Made by a program: the position numbers and the translations under genes. A stretch of DNA of 64,000 bases from Cycas panzhihuaensis. Taxonomy: Eukaryota > Cycadophyta. The DNA lies in assembly GCA_023213395.1 (NCBI GenBank), contig CM041465.1, forward strand, positions 249,123,741 to 249,187,740, written 5' to 3'. Positions 23,472 to 34,978 of the stretch are shown here, piece after piece (position 1 is the first letter of the stretch; each line of letters opens with the position of its first letter). The notes beneath the pieces were generated by a model, which did no database searches, was not told where the DNA came from, and saw only the letters and a list, made by a program, of their open reading frames with translations.

Positions 23472-24134
23472 ATGGCTGAAGTGCTTTCTATTGATGAGCC
23501 TACTACTTTTGCAGAGGCTTCACAAAGTGATAGTTGGAAAGCTGCCATGGATGAGAAGATTCACTCCATTCACAAGAATGGCATATGGGATTTGGTCAAA
23601 TTGCCTCCACACAAACAGGCAATTAGTTGTAAATGGGTCTACAAGACCAAATTTCATTCTGATGGGACACTCAAGCATCAGAAGGCAAGACTTGTAGCAA
23701 AGGGGTTCAAACAAAAGGAAGGAATTGATTATGAGAAGACCTTTGCACCTGTAGCAAACATGAACACCATCAGACTTCTCATGGCCTTAGCTGCACAATG
23801 CAAATGGCCCGTGTATCAGATGGACGTGAAGAGCGCCTTTCTCAATGGCGATCTTCAAGGGGAGGTATACTTGGAGCAACCTCCTGGTTACAAGGAACAA
23901 GGCAAGGAGCATTTGGTATGTCGCCTCAAGAAGGCTTTGTATGGCTTGAAGCAAGCTCCTAGGGCATGGTACGCAAAAATCGATGAATACTTTTTGAGAC
24001 ATGGGTTTCATCGATCCATATCTGATCCTAACTTGTATATCAAACATGAGCAACACCATGTCATTTATATTGCCTTGCATGTAGATGACTTAGTGATCAC
24101 GGGTGATGACACTAAGCTCATCAATGTTCTCTAG
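23472..24134 (+). pseudogene. Copia A reverse transcriptase
   Basis: About 220 codons: ISCKWVYKTKFH, ARLVAKGFKQKEGIDYEKTF, QMDVKSAFLNGDL and LYGLKQAPRAWY are intact copia RT blocks. The catalytic box reads H-V-D-D, with Tyr replaced by His but both Asp present. A TAG at 24132 ends the frame, and the alignable protein continues beyond it. Confidence 0.9.
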
Positions 24135-24149
24135 GATGATTTGAAGAGA

Positions 24150-25031
24150 AGTTTCGAGATGACTGATCTTGGACTTCTCCATTATTTTCTAGGCTTTGAG
24201 GTATGGCAGCAGCCAGGCTATATCTTCATTTCCCAAGCAAAATATTCTTGGGACATCTTGCAGTGATTCAGGATGCACGACTGCAAGACGGCGCCTACGC
24301 CCATGGAGAACGGCACCAAGCTTTCTCCTAATGAGGAAGCTGAACCAGCAGATCCCACTCTTTATCGACAGTTGATTGGTAGCTTGATATATCTCACCAA
24401 CACTCGTCCAGACATCTCATTTGCGCTGGGATTTGCTCTCGTTTCATGTCTCAACCCAATCAAGCATTGAAAGCAAAACGCATACTCAAGTATATCAAAG
24501 GAACATTGCAGCTTGGACTTGAGTATGTACATAATGAGAACTTCACTTTGGAAGGGTTCTCTAATTCTGATTGGGCAGGATGCCAGGATAGCAGGAAATC
24601 AACCTCGGGTTACTGTTTTACCCTTGGTTCAAGAATGTTTCACGGGTTGCAAGAAGCAACCAAATGTTACCTTGTCCTCCACTGAAGCAGAGTACAAAGC
24701 TGCGGTCATATGACTTGTGAGGCTATCGGCTTGACGGATTCTGTGTGAGCTTGGATTTCAGTTGATGGTGACCAGCATTCATTGTGACAATCAGAGTGTC
24801 CTCAAGCTAACTAAGAATCCTATCTTCCATGCACAGACCAAACATATTGAAGTTCACCACCATTTCATTAGGGAGCACGTACATAGTGGTGAGATCACTC
24901 TTCAATATCGACCAACGGAGCAGCAGACGGTAGATATCTTTACCAAGCCACTTGGTAGAGACAAATTTGTAAAATTTAGAGATGGTCTAGGGTTCCGACT
25001 TAACATTATAAACAATAAGGGGGGGTGTTAA
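24150..25031 (+). pseudogene. Copia A RNase H domain
   Basis: Broken over three frames: PTLYRQLIGSLIYLTNTRPD, then GFSNSDWAGCQDSRKSTSGY, then HCDNQSVLKLTKNPIFHART-like and HIEVHHHFIREHV, ending VDIFTKPLGRDKF. The last frame runs through the polypurine tract into the 3' LTR. RNase H removes the RNA strand during cDNA synthesis. Confidence 0.85.
25017..25025 (+). other. Polypurine tract of copia A
   Basis: AAGGGGGGG directly before the 3' LTR; the plus-strand priming site. Confidence 0.8.
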
Positions 25032-25601
25032 ACCTCATGATTTACCTTATGTTTATAATGTTAAGCTGATGTGCTTTCTATTTTTGTATTATGTGTGCAC
25101 TTTTGTACTTTAGGTGTGACTTTATCACTTAAGTGATAAAGTACACACCCACTTTATGACTAGTGACACAATGTTGTCACTTATGTAACTTGAGGACCAA
25201 ATGACCCCATTGCATTTTTGCTCACACAAAGAGCCTCCAAAGGGACACATGTCAATCATCCAAGGCATGTATCTTGGATGTCTGACACTTGTCAAACATC
25301 CAAGGCCTTAGGTCTCTCATCTCATTCTATATAATGAGACCTATTCCTCATTGTTGCTCATTCAAGAGTTGGAGCTCATTGTCATTCTATCGGGTGCTAA
25401 TCAAGTCAAGGCATTCTTTGGTTGTTGGACTAATTCCAACACCTCATCTTGGGTATTGTGTCTTTGCTCCTAATTCTCCTTGAGTCTTTTGAATTCCTTT
25501 GAATTCTTTCTAGTTCTTTGTTATGTTTGCTTAATGCATTTATGGTATTGTGCTTTCATTTAAGATCTTGGGACTAATGTGGCGTAATGCCCATTCTAAC
25601 A
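25026..25601 (+). repeat. 3' LTR of copia A
   Basis: 576 bp, TGTTA…TAACA. The palindrome of the 5' copy is longer here: a perfect 24-bp one at 25119-25142. The 3' flank begins with the TSD ACAAG. Confidence 0.93.
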
Positions 25602-25606
25602 ACAAG

Positions 25607-27097
25607 TCTATCAAACCGAGGAGAAGATATTCCATGACACAAACAGATTCCAACAAAGCAGGTAGCAAAACAAATCAAGGCAGATGTGGCAGATATCTCT
25701 AGGTCAGGAATTAGTATTTCAAGAATCCGCTTAGAGGAACAAAGGTGGATCTCTCATTTTCTCTTTACAAGAGTGATTTTTAGCCAGAAAATCTTATTTG
25801 TGCCAACCAATCTCCACTCTATGTTATTGCATGTTGCAAAAGGGGTACAATTTAATTAGCCTAACCTGATTTTGTTTCCAAACGCCTCTAAAAGAACCTG
25901 GAGAGTAAAAAATACACGACAATTGGTAATGTTTTTTCATTCAACATTACTACAAGGATTGTTATTTTCACAGTGCCCAGGTATCCAATTACCAACCCCT
26001 ACTAAAGGACAACCACCATTGGCTAGATTAATTGAAGTTTTTTGTAAGGATAATTCACGGGATTCTATGATTTTAGTTCAAATGCAGCAAAAGGTAAACT
26101 CTTGGCTTTATTAGAAATGGTAGAAGGCAACTCAAGAATCATCTCTGGTTAAAACAATAATCAATGAGAAAGAAGATGAACTGCGAGAAGAGGCACCCTT
26201 GCAGGTCCAAACTAGACAACAGGTAAAGCTCCAAGAGAAGAAAAAGGAGAAAGAAAAGAACAAAGTGGAAGAAATAGAGTAACAGTTTAGGATATGGAAA
26301 AGGAATATGGAACCAGAGTTGCGGACCATTGCTAAAGAAGAAGCCCAAAAACAACTAACCCAGTTAACATAGAGCCAATATAATCAAAATATGATGGACA
26401 ATAAGGCAAGAAATTAATGGCGGAGAAGCGAAGGCAAGAAATTGGTGAACAAATCAACCAACAACCTACGGAATTTGAGTATTGTCCAGATGAACAAATC
26501 TTGGAAGAAGGACTCAACCTGATGGTTTCTGATCCACATCATATTTCATAATGGAAAACATCCTTTTTAGTATGGATGACTCAGCTACAAGGTTGGTCAT
26601 GTAGATTGCCACAAGACTTACAGAGAGTTGCTAAATTAGAAGATAAGTTGCAGGTCATTGAAGGGAAGTTGGAATTCTTGAATTTTTTTATGATTGATTA
26701 GGTGGATTATGTTAATGAGGTTAATCCCCAATTAAACAAACTTAAGAAGCAATTTAGCCAACAAATTCATGCAAATTTACAAGATGATGTTTATAAACTG
26801 AGCACTTAGATTCTAAAAGGTGATGAAGAAACTAAGCAATGCAGTAAATTATCGAGTCGGATCCATGCCTATAAGTCCAAGCTACAAACTATGCACACAA
26901 TCAATCAAGAGTTGTACACAGAGAAAGCACAACTACAATCTGGAGATTTACCAAATATGAAGCAGCTAAACGCACTCCAAGATCTATTGATTCTACGTGA
27001 TTACATTAAGTCCAAGGGCTTCTCATTACCTCCTACTATTGTACAGTCAAATCACTTGTATATTAAGTGGGAAGTTCCAAAGTTGAAAGAAGCCTGA
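25607..27097 (+). pseudogene. Element D third ORF, main part (helical, coiled-coil-like)
   Basis: After the copia A insertion the frame resumes and can be followed, with stops, for about 1.4 kb. Open pieces include 25872-26114 and 26891-27097. The middle is very rich in Lys, Glu and Gln (QVKLQEKKKEKEKNKVEEIE) and the later part has heptad-like leucines (LEDKLQVIEGKLEFLNF, KSKLQTMHTINQELYTEKAQ), suggesting a long coiled coil. No membrane or signal segment typical of an envelope protein is visible. Function unknown. It ends about 140 bp before the 3' LTR. Confidence 0.55.
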
Positions 27098-27236
27098 GAG
27101 GAGATGCAAGAAAATATTGGGCAACAAGGCCAAAGCTCCCGACGGGCTTAGATTCAAAATTTGGGGAGGTAGGGAATGGGAAAATTTTGAAATTTTGTAC
27201 AAGTGAGGACACTTGTTAGTTTTGTGACAAGGGAGA

Positions 27237-27875
27237 TGTCTACAGGAAGATGAGTCATAAAAGATTTGAGGACAAAATGGAGCAAAATTTCAATTTTAGG
27301 TTGCAATCTAAGTGCAACTAGGTACAACTAGGCCTGACCAAGAAACAACTTGAACTACGACCAGATCACAAAGTTTGCAATACATGTATAACTAGGTACG
27401 ACCAAGTACAACTTGAAGTGTGGCCAGGTGCAACCTCAACTACAACCAAGTCATACAATTGCAATATGAGTGCAACCTAGATTGTGACCCGAGCCCAAAT
27501 TACAACTAAAAGATAATCAAAGACTCAATGTTCCATGTAAACACTATATAATAAAGTTGTTAAGAGGATTGAATGATTAAGTTGTTGATGTAACAAATTA
27601 TGATATACTTTGTATAAAGCAAGCCCGATGTATGAAATGTATATATCTCATAGTTAAAATTTATCTTTGTATCTTCCACTATAACAACTTGCACCACAGC
27701 CCATAACACACAGTTGTATTGTTTAACCTACAACTAGTTGTGAGAGGACCAGATGCAACACCCTTTATGAATAATAAAGACTCTGGCTTGCATGCTCAAT
27801 AGGTGTAATTCCATCTTGTGCTTGCTTTATGTGTGTAATCTACTAAAATTGAAGATACAAATAAGGCAACACACA
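27237..27875 (+). repeat. 3' LTR of gypsy element D
   Basis: Begins TGTCTACAGGAAGATGAGTC and ends GGCAACACACA, followed by the TSD CTCAC. About 639 bp, clearly more diverged from its partner than the LTR pairs of A or B. Confidence 0.88.
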
Positions 27876-29053
27876 CTCACCCTTCACAAAAAACACACTA
27901 GCTTAGTTAGGTTTATTTTTAGTTATTTTTCCTATTTGTTTATTTCTTTTTTATAATACTCTTATACATGTTTAAAGCAATCCAAATTTTACCCAATTTG
28001 GAGCACAAAAATATCATACTCTTTATTGATTTTCGACAAAATATTCATGTGAATAGGTGTGTGTGAATATGCATTCAAAAATAATATTTCTTAAAGTGAA
28101 AATTGTTCATGTTATACCTTTAAACGAATGCAAATAAACCTTTTTCTTCACAATTTTTGAGACTCAATTATACCATGTTTATCAAATTCCTAATGAACCT
28201 TCAAACGCAAACAACCCAAATGAATATTCACTTTGAATTTTATAATTTTCTTATACGAAAAAATTAATCATTCAATGTGTATGATCATGAACATTACAGA
28301 CCTTATTCTAACACGACACTTCCCCTCAAATAACCAAAAACAAACCCCTTATATCGATGATTTTTGGCTCGTCATTTCAGTGAAACTAATAACGCAACAT
28401 TTTGTTCATATTTTTAACAAATATATGAGCTAGCAAACACACATATATACATCATTAAAATCATATTTCTAAGGGTGAGAGTGAACATCAAACTTGTGTT
28501 GAAATGGCATATTCTGACATATTACAGCACCTTGTTAATGACATCAAATCAAACTTTATATTTCATATTTTAATGCATGAAATTTGATTTGCTTATCAAG
28601 TCAGTATTCATCATTTTACTTTCACAATATAAAAGCAAGATTTGAAATTAAGTTTTGATGTTTTTGATGCATTAAATATGTTAAAATTTGTAATTATTGT
28701 GCACTCAGTCATCCTTTATGCAACATTGATAATAGGTATGTTTATAACTTTCATATAGTTAAACAAGGGATTTTGAGCAGTTATTGTGCATATGGGCTAG
28801 AGTTGATTATAAGCATTTACATTTCATTTTTTCTAAGATAAAATAAACCAGGAGGAAAGGGCATTTGTTGCATTGGCCACTTAGTTGATTTTCAACTTCA
28901 AATTAACCTACAAAACTAGTGACTAATCAGCAAAATATTGCTTTATTTAGATACATTTAATATAGGTGCATTAGGGACTTAGTTTGCACATCATTTTCAT
29001 TTCGATTTTGAATTAACTCATGTAAGAGCTAAGGTGCACATTGCTATAAAAAA

Positions 29054-29527
29054 TTGCAAAAAAAATTATACATGCCAAAAAGCAACAAAAATTTTCATTT
29101 TTGTTTCACAAACACACACTTGACGAACACGGCATTCGACAAATCCCTAGTGCCACCTCTTGCTTTCGGTCATGCGCGTTATTCATTCGACATCTTGGGT
29201 TGTGTCTTTTACCACAATGAGAAAATGAAACAAGGCATCATCATTGAAATATTTTCACTTAATCAACCTGTCATATCCCTTGGGATCCTTGGATATGTCC
29301 TAGGTGTTTGTCACGTCAAAACTCTATTCCACTACTCTTACCAGGACATTACTAGACTAAAAGCCTCCATGCAAGCAAGGACTCGTACTATGCCAAAGAC
29401 CCAACTAGCTAGGGCTAATTCTCTAGTAGGGGTGCAATTGCATTGGTGCCCTTTACCTATTAGAAACTATCTAAAAGAACATGAGGTTTTCTTTGATTCT
29501 GGTAGCTACGTGGTTACCAAAGAGTAA
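29054..29527 (+). CDS. Hypothetical 157-codon ORF
   Basis: Open for 157 codons, starting MQKKLYMPKSNKNFHF and ending GSYVVTKE. No domain recognised. Codon composition is not obviously coding and there is no upstream promoter or splice evidence. It may be chance or a decayed exon; in-frame stops follow soon after. Confidence 0.2.
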   Translation: MQKKLYMPKSNKNFHFCFTNTHLTNTAFDKSLVPPLAFGHARYSFDILGCVFYHNEKMKQGIIIEIFSLNQPVISLGILGYVLGVCHVKTLFHYSYQDITRLKASMQARTRTMPKTQLARANSLVGVQLHWCPLPIRNYLKEHEVFFDSGSYVVTKE

Positions 29528-30011
29528 ATGGGTTGGATCTATACTCGCTCTTTCATAGCATATCACGAAGTCGTGGCTGGTTGACTGTTGTTCTATCCAA
29601 AGACCATAGGAGACTTTATCTTGCCACCGCCCGTACCATTCAAAATAGCTTGAGCTATCTTATGGTTTGCCTTAGAGTTTATCGCCAAGGTTAGAGACAG
29701 TCATGCTAGCAAGGTGAGGCTACAATACCAAGGGAGACCACCAAGTCATCCTTGCTCGACATACTAAATAGTCAACCTTAACAACCTTAGGTTGGCCTTT
29801 CCCACATTCCTACAAAAAAATATTAGCACAATAGCCTTGTACTAGTATTTCGTCTATAGTGGGGTTGAGCCCACACCAAGTTAGTTTCTATTATTTTTCA
29901 TATGCGTATTTATCCCCCAAGGTCTTTGAACACCAAGTTTGATAATCACATAAATTAGATTATGTTACACATGCCTCACAATCACTCGATTGAGTGCCTC
30001 ACCATCCCTCT

Positions 30012-30030
30012 CCCCCCCCCCCCCCCCCCC
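30012..30030 (+). repeat. Poly-C tract (19 C)
   Basis: Uninterrupted homopolymer. Its length is uncertain in most sequencing data. Confidence 0.8.
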
Positions 30031-30174
30031 ACACCACCACTTGCCTCCTTAATTCATTTATTAACACATAAAATGTCGATTTGGGTGTGAACTCAATTTC
30101 ACATTGAGTATATGACTTAGTTTAGATGGAAACTGAGGGTATCATTTCCATGTCAGCATTTTTCTTACAATTAT

Positions 30175-30690
30175 TGTTGACTCTACTATCTCTCTACTGA
30201 GATAAGTTCACTTGTCAAGGGATCACTGGTAGTCTAGCTTTAGGATACAGTCAACGTGCTTCTTTTCTCATTAATTATTATTAAGGTTATCACTTATTCA
30301 TCCTTAATTTATTACACTGTCATCACAACTTCCACACAGCAATATAACAAACAATAGGTCTTCACTATACAAACATCATGGTACACATAAGACACAATAT
30401 TCCACGTAACCGTTTACTTTATTAAGCAATATGTCCCATACATTCAGTTTTGGAACGTATCCTACATACATTCCAACCCTATACACAAGGTCTATTACAT
30501 GTGTCCCGAACAAGGAATGTATCCGGAATGCATCCATTGGATTCTCAATTCATACCACCTTCTTACTAGTTGTCATACTGCCTCATGGAAGGAATGCTCG
30601 ACTCTCACCCTTCAAATTATACCATAGGATTGAATCACTCAGCTCTCACCACTAGAATGATCCTCAAAGATCTCCTTAAATGGGTCCTAT
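30175..30690 (-). repeat. 3' LTR of element E, truncated
   Basis: Matches the inner part of the 5' LTR (shared landmarks: GATAAGTTCACTTGTCAAGG, CGAACAAGGAATG, CAAAGATCTCCTTAAATG). The match stops near 30690, so the first about 400 bp of this LTR are missing. Confidence 0.82.
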
Positions 30691-30699
30691 TTCCTCTGA

Positions 30700-31830
30700 T
30701 TCGGCATCAATAGTTGGAAAGGACCTATTGATGGGTGGGTGTATCTCTAAGGAAGATGAGGAAGGACTGCTACTTCCTTTCCCAGGTTGTAATAAGGATA
30801 GGGACGAGTAATCTACCTCAGGACCCACACCTAAGGCAGAGGAGGGTTTAAGGTTAGTACTAGATAATACAGAATTAGAAGGTAGGTATATTAGAAGTAG
30901 GGGTGTTTAGGTCTAGGGTTGGGGTTAAGTTGTCATCAATTTCTACACTACTACCTATATTGTCATTAGTCCTTATATAATCAAAAGATTTAAACTTAAT
31001 GCCAATATCATCAGTTACACTTTTGGAAAGCAAATTACACCAATAAGAAGAGGAACTGACTTCATATGCATCTTACAGCCAATAATCCATGAATTATGAC
31101 CCGTTTTCGTTGTTGGACGAGTTGTTAATCTCTCTAAACCAAGCGGGTTCTATCTCTTGGGGGTTTATCAACTTAGTCGATTCTTCAGTGGTTCGATACA
31201 AGCTCCCCTCGTCAAAAGATGATGTTGTTTCTTCACTCTCTATGGTCGCGTTGAATGCATCATCGGGTATTATTTCGATGGAGTTCTTCCCCAACATTGA
31301 GAGGACTACTTCGCTTCCGCCATCGGATAACGTAAAAGTAATGTCTCTCCAACTCTTAAGACATTGGGTCTTGTATAACCATGAGCGTCCCAACAATGTT
31401 GGATAAGGTGTCACCCCTTTTTTTGTTTCCACCATGGTGAAATCAATTTTGACCGCAATTCCAGCAACGTCCACTTTTATATTCGTGAGTTTCCCCACTA
31501 GTCTCACTAGCAATTCATTCGCTAACTTTAGTGAATAGGTCGTTGCTCCAATTTGGGGCTTCCCAATTTCTGCCATGTTGTGGTGGGTAGGACATTTACT
31601 GTTGCTCCTCCATCCACGATTACTCTTGAAAATCTCTCCCCCAAGACTGTTATTGTGACCATTAGATCCAAGTCAAAGGATAGCATTATTTTCTTCAGAC
31701 TCTTTATAGTTTCCTTTTGTTGCAATATTCCAGCCTTGATCCAATCAATTACTTGGTATAAGGGAATTGTCAAATCCAGTTGCTTCACCAAATTCTCCAT
31801 TAATAACAACATCCTAGCAATTTCCTCCAT
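30700..31830 (-). pseudogene. Element E protease and linker
   Basis: 31830-31528 carries V-D-G-G-A-T-V-N-V-L-P (retropepsin catalytic motif, intact). 31576-31094 carries the second half, YPTLLGRSWLYKTQCLKSW. Past the stop at 31094 a coding-like, acidic Ser/Pro-rich linker continues to about 30700 and enters the LTR remnant, ending at a TAA a few codons later. RT would be expected here but is absent. Confidence 0.78.
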
Positions 31831-32059
31831 CGGTGCCCCTTTAAATAATTCTTCTGCCTAAACTAATTGGAGTTGCACCTTTGGTTCCTCTGGCTTTGTT
31901 TGGGTTTTATTTTTTTCAGCATATACATATTTTGTTTTTGATTTCCCCATGGGTAACATTATTTCATTTTTCTTGCTTGGCTAGCTCCTCCAAAACTTGC
32001 TTTGTTTGCTTGAAGCGGCTTATCTCTGTTTTGGGGTTTGGATAATCTTCACTTGCGAG

Positions 32060-33618
32060 TTCTTTTCCTCTCTGTTTATTCTACAGCTTTACATTCTTAC
32101 TGTCTTCTGGAATAATGGTCATTAGGTTGATCGCCTTTGCCTTTCCTCTGCATTCCTTCGTTCTATGCTCACTTGGCCCGCAATTGTTGCATACGAATGG
32201 TTTATGTTCATACTCCTGTTTGGTTGGGCAATCCAACTTCCAACGCCTGAATTGCAGACAAATCAAACACCTTCCCATTGGTTGTTTTTTCTTTGAAGAT
32301 TCTGGCGTACTTGTGTTGTACAATTTTTGAGGTGGGTTGCTTACCCTGCCTCGACCTCGCCCTCTATAACCTCTCCCTCTAGGGTTATACAAGGATTCCC
32401 TACTGTTGTGACTATCCATGTCGCATATATAGCACCACTTATCCCTTTGGTGCATTGCACTATTTTTGGATTAATTTCGCACTCCTTAGTTGTATGCGAG
32501 CTTTCCTTGCATATATGACACCATTTCTCAATTTTGAATTCTCGATTTTTTTGTTTCTTTGCTTCCTCTTTTCCCTTTTCCATTTTCAATCTAGTCACCT
32601 CCTTTCTTAAGGCTTCAATTTCTAAATCTTCCTCTGATACTCCCACTTGACAGAGGGGTCAATTGTGTTGATTTTGCTTCATTTCTTTTATTTCGTCTTG
32701 CAACCTAAGAAATAAAGGGTCGTGCCCTCCACTTTGGGCATCCATTTCTGCTTTAAAAATCCAATGCAAAATCTTGAGCATTTTTTAATGATTTCAGGGG
32801 ATGCACATGCATCATAGATCTTAACTTCTCATTCAGCCCTCTAACATAGTAGTTTTTCATATTGTGGTCTATGATTGTTTCGTTTATCATATTGGCAGCG
32901 ATTATTTTCATTCTGTTGAAATATGTCAATACAAATTCCCCTGCCCTTTGCCTTATTTCCCTCAAGGCAATCTCCACAACTTCATTGCTCAGAAACGTTT
33001 GGAATCTCTCTTCAAAGGATTTCTTTATTTTTGCCCATGTTTCTGTTCTGTCCAACACCTTGTAGCATGCCAATGGTACTCCCTTTAATGTGCAAGCGAA
33101 TCTTGCCTTTATTTCATCTCCATCTGTAATTTTTTTCACATCAATTAAGCTTTGAAATAGGTACACATGCTCTGTTGCATTCGATATATCATTGAAGATT
33201 AGTTTTCCAAAATCCCTCAAGTTGTCCATCTTTGGCAACTGCATTGGTGTCCTTCCCAATGGCGATCTTTCTCCTTTTGCTTTTTCCAAGGATTCTTCTT
33301 TTCTCCACCCTTTGCTTTAGGTGGTGTATTCGGGGTGCTTGGTGCAACACTCTCTTTCCCGAATAAAGGATTGTTTAATGGTGTTTTTAAATGTATAGGT
33401 TTTGGTACTCGTGGCACTTGTATCGTCAATGGTGTAACTATTAGATATGATTGCTCGGATCCATTGTCTGATGAATCCTCAAATAGTTGCCTAATGAATT
33501 TATTTTCCCAATATGTTGAGGGACCTTCCTCTGCTTTCTTCTCGTTATTGCTTAGGTCCTTCGGGATATTATCCACATTTGTATGTTCCTCCTTCCCTAG
33601 GGTGTCATTTTGTTCCAA
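32060..33618 (-). pseudogene. Element E gag with four zinc-knuckle motifs
   Basis: Gag over several frames: retrotransposon-gag core at 33289-32753 (…DFGKLIFNDISNATEHVYLF…FEERFQTFLSNEVVEIALRE…). Then zinc knuckles: CHICKESSHTTKEC (intact), CYICDMDSHNSRES (last Cys lost), CLICLQFRRWKLDC (His position lost) and CNNCGPSEHRTKEC (intact). Between them is an RGRGYRGRGRGR-like basic stretch. Most plant gypsy gags have one or two knuckles. Frameshifts break the protein. Confidence 0.8.
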
Positions 33619-34043
33619 ATCTCCTTCTGGATTTTCCTCCTTTTCCGGGCTTAAAGGTCATACTTAATTGGGGCAAATGTTAGTACCATTTGCTCGCCAT
33701 TTCTTTTCTCTCTTTGTTCTTGAGGTGTCTAGGATCCACTTGCCTCAGATTCTTCAACGGACTATCCCTTAATCTCGTTATCATGTAGACTCAATCTTCT
33801 TGCCCTTCTTAATTTTGATTCCTTTGACCATCATAATGCCCTTTGTCTGCTTGTTTCTTTCTCCTTAGGTGAAGTACCCTTTTGTGGCTCTCCTGCCTTC
33901 GAAAGCCTATTAGGTGGCATTGGAATGTCCCCTGGCTATGGGAGGCTTAGTTACAGCCTGCCATCACAATGACAGTCAAGGTCCTCTATCATTTGAACAT
34001 TCTCCCCTTGTGAAACTCTTGGCCCAGTCCCTCCTCAGTGGAC

Positions 34044-34059
34044 GTAGTCAACGGAACCA
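34044..34059 (-). other. Primer-binding site of element E
   Basis: The minus strand reads TGGTTCCGTTGACTAC one base after the LTR. It resembles the TGGCGCCGTTG… tRNA-Asp-type site of many plant gypsy elements; the tRNA identity is uncertain. Confidence 0.5.
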
Positions 34060-34060
34060 A

Positions 34061-34973
34061 TGTTGACTCTACTATCTCCCTATTGAGATAAGTTCACTTG
34101 TCAAGGGATCACTGGTAGTCTAGCTTTAGGATACAGTCAACATGCTTCTTTTCTCATTAAGACTATCAAGGCTATCACTTATTCATCCTTAATTTATTAC
34201 ACTGTCATCACAAATTCCACACAGCAATATAACAAACAACAAGTATTCACTATACAAACATCATGGTACGCATAAGACAATATTCCACATAACCCTTTAC
34301 CTTATTAAGCAATATATCCCATACATTCAGTTCTGAAACATATCCTGCAAATGTTCCAACACTATACACAAGTTTTGTTACATGCGTCCCGAACAAGGAA
34401 TGAATGCCTCCGGTGGATTTTCAATTTATACCACCTTCATTGACTTGCTGGCTATGGTACTACCTCATGCAAGGAATGCTCGGCTCTCACCCTTGAGAGT
34501 ATACCATAGGATTGAATCACTCGACTCTCACTATTGGAATGATCCTCAAAGATCTCCTTAAATGCGTCCTTTTGATGCCTTTTGATGAAGGGTTATGACC
34601 CCTAGTCATAACTATACCTTTTTGGCATCAAAGTAACCTTTCACTTTAACACATGATTAAGTTCCTTTAATAATATCTTTTCCATCCAAACGTCTGTACA
34701 TATGTCCATCTAGGCTGACGTCATCACCTTTGAGCCTCTTTAGGTCCGATCTATTCATATGTTCTTGGTCATCTGTTAACGTACCGAGAACAATACGCTC
34801 TCTCTATTGCGTTACTGAAATGGTACGCACCTGTCATATGTAACCAAAATGCTCCTTTTCTTGACTTTTTCTACTATGTCCACATCCGTACAGTTCGTAC
34901 CTGCATTCCACTGCTCAATACAAACCTACATTCCTTTTCCCACATAGCCTATGTGTCAAAATATCCCCCAACA
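34061..34973 (-). repeat. 5' LTR of element E (913 bp)
   Basis: The inner about 510 bp match 30175-30690. The outer about 400 bp have no partner in the 3' copy. It starts TGTTGGGGG and ends CAACA on the minus strand. Confidence 0.82.
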
Positions 34974-34978
34974 ATCAT

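Larger units (their letters stand above)
17891..25601 (+). mobile_element. Ty1/copia LTR retrotransposon A, nested in D
   Basis: Both LTRs (17891-18485 and 25026-25601) run TGTTA…TAACA and are flanked by a perfect TSD ACAAG (17886-17890, 25602-25606). A tRNA-Met primer site follows the 5' LTR and a G-rich polypurine tract precedes the 3' LTR. Order: unusually long leader (about 2.4 kb), gag with zinc knuckle, protease, integrase, reverse transcriptase, RNase H: the copia order. By hand alignment the LTRs differ at about 16-17 sites plus an 18-bp and smaller indels, about 97% identical, so A is younger than D. A few stops and frameshifts break the polyprotein. Confidence 0.95.
9852..27875 (+). 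mobile_element. Ty3/gypsy LTR retrotransposon D (hosts nested copia A)
   Basis: LTRs at 9852-10474 and 27237-27875, both TG…CA, flanked by a perfect 5-bp duplication CTCAC (9847-9851 and 27876-27880). A purine-rich tract (GACAAGGGAGA) directly precedes the 3' LTR. Inside, in order: a charged leader ORF and gag with a zinc knuckle, protease, reverse transcriptase, RNase H, integrase, then a third long reading frame before the 3' LTR. No chromodomain is seen. The gene order with an extra 3' ORF fits the non-chromovirus (Tat/Athila-like) gypsy group; lineage is inference. Copia A (17891-25601) is nested in the third ORF. Without A the element is about 10.3 kb. All frames are damaged. Confidence 0.9.
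27881..30169. other. AT-rich flank without a recognised gene
   Basis: Mostly stop-rich. It includes the unassigned ORF at 29054-29527 and a run of 19 C at 30012-30030. No transposon motif is seen. Confidence 0.5.
30175..34973 (-). mobile_element. Gypsy-type element E: gag and protease only
   Basis: Minus strand. 5' LTR 34973-34061 (TGTTGGGGGATATTTTG…GAGTCAACA) followed by a primer site; a partial second LTR copy at about 30690-30175. Flanks ATTAT (30170-30174) and ATCAT (34974-34978) are a likely 4/5 TSD. Internal: gag with four zinc-knuckle-like motifs, then protease and a Ser/Pro/Asp-rich linker that runs straight into the truncated 3' LTR. No reverse transcriptase, RNase H or integrase. 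Most simply, one deletion removed everything from just before RT into the 3' LTR; otherwise this is a non-autonomous gag-pro element. Confidence 0.82.

Noticed and set aside
31089-33667. Plus-strand ORFs of up to 110 codons
   Set aside because: Antisense of element E's gag and protease frames, which carry recognisable motifs.
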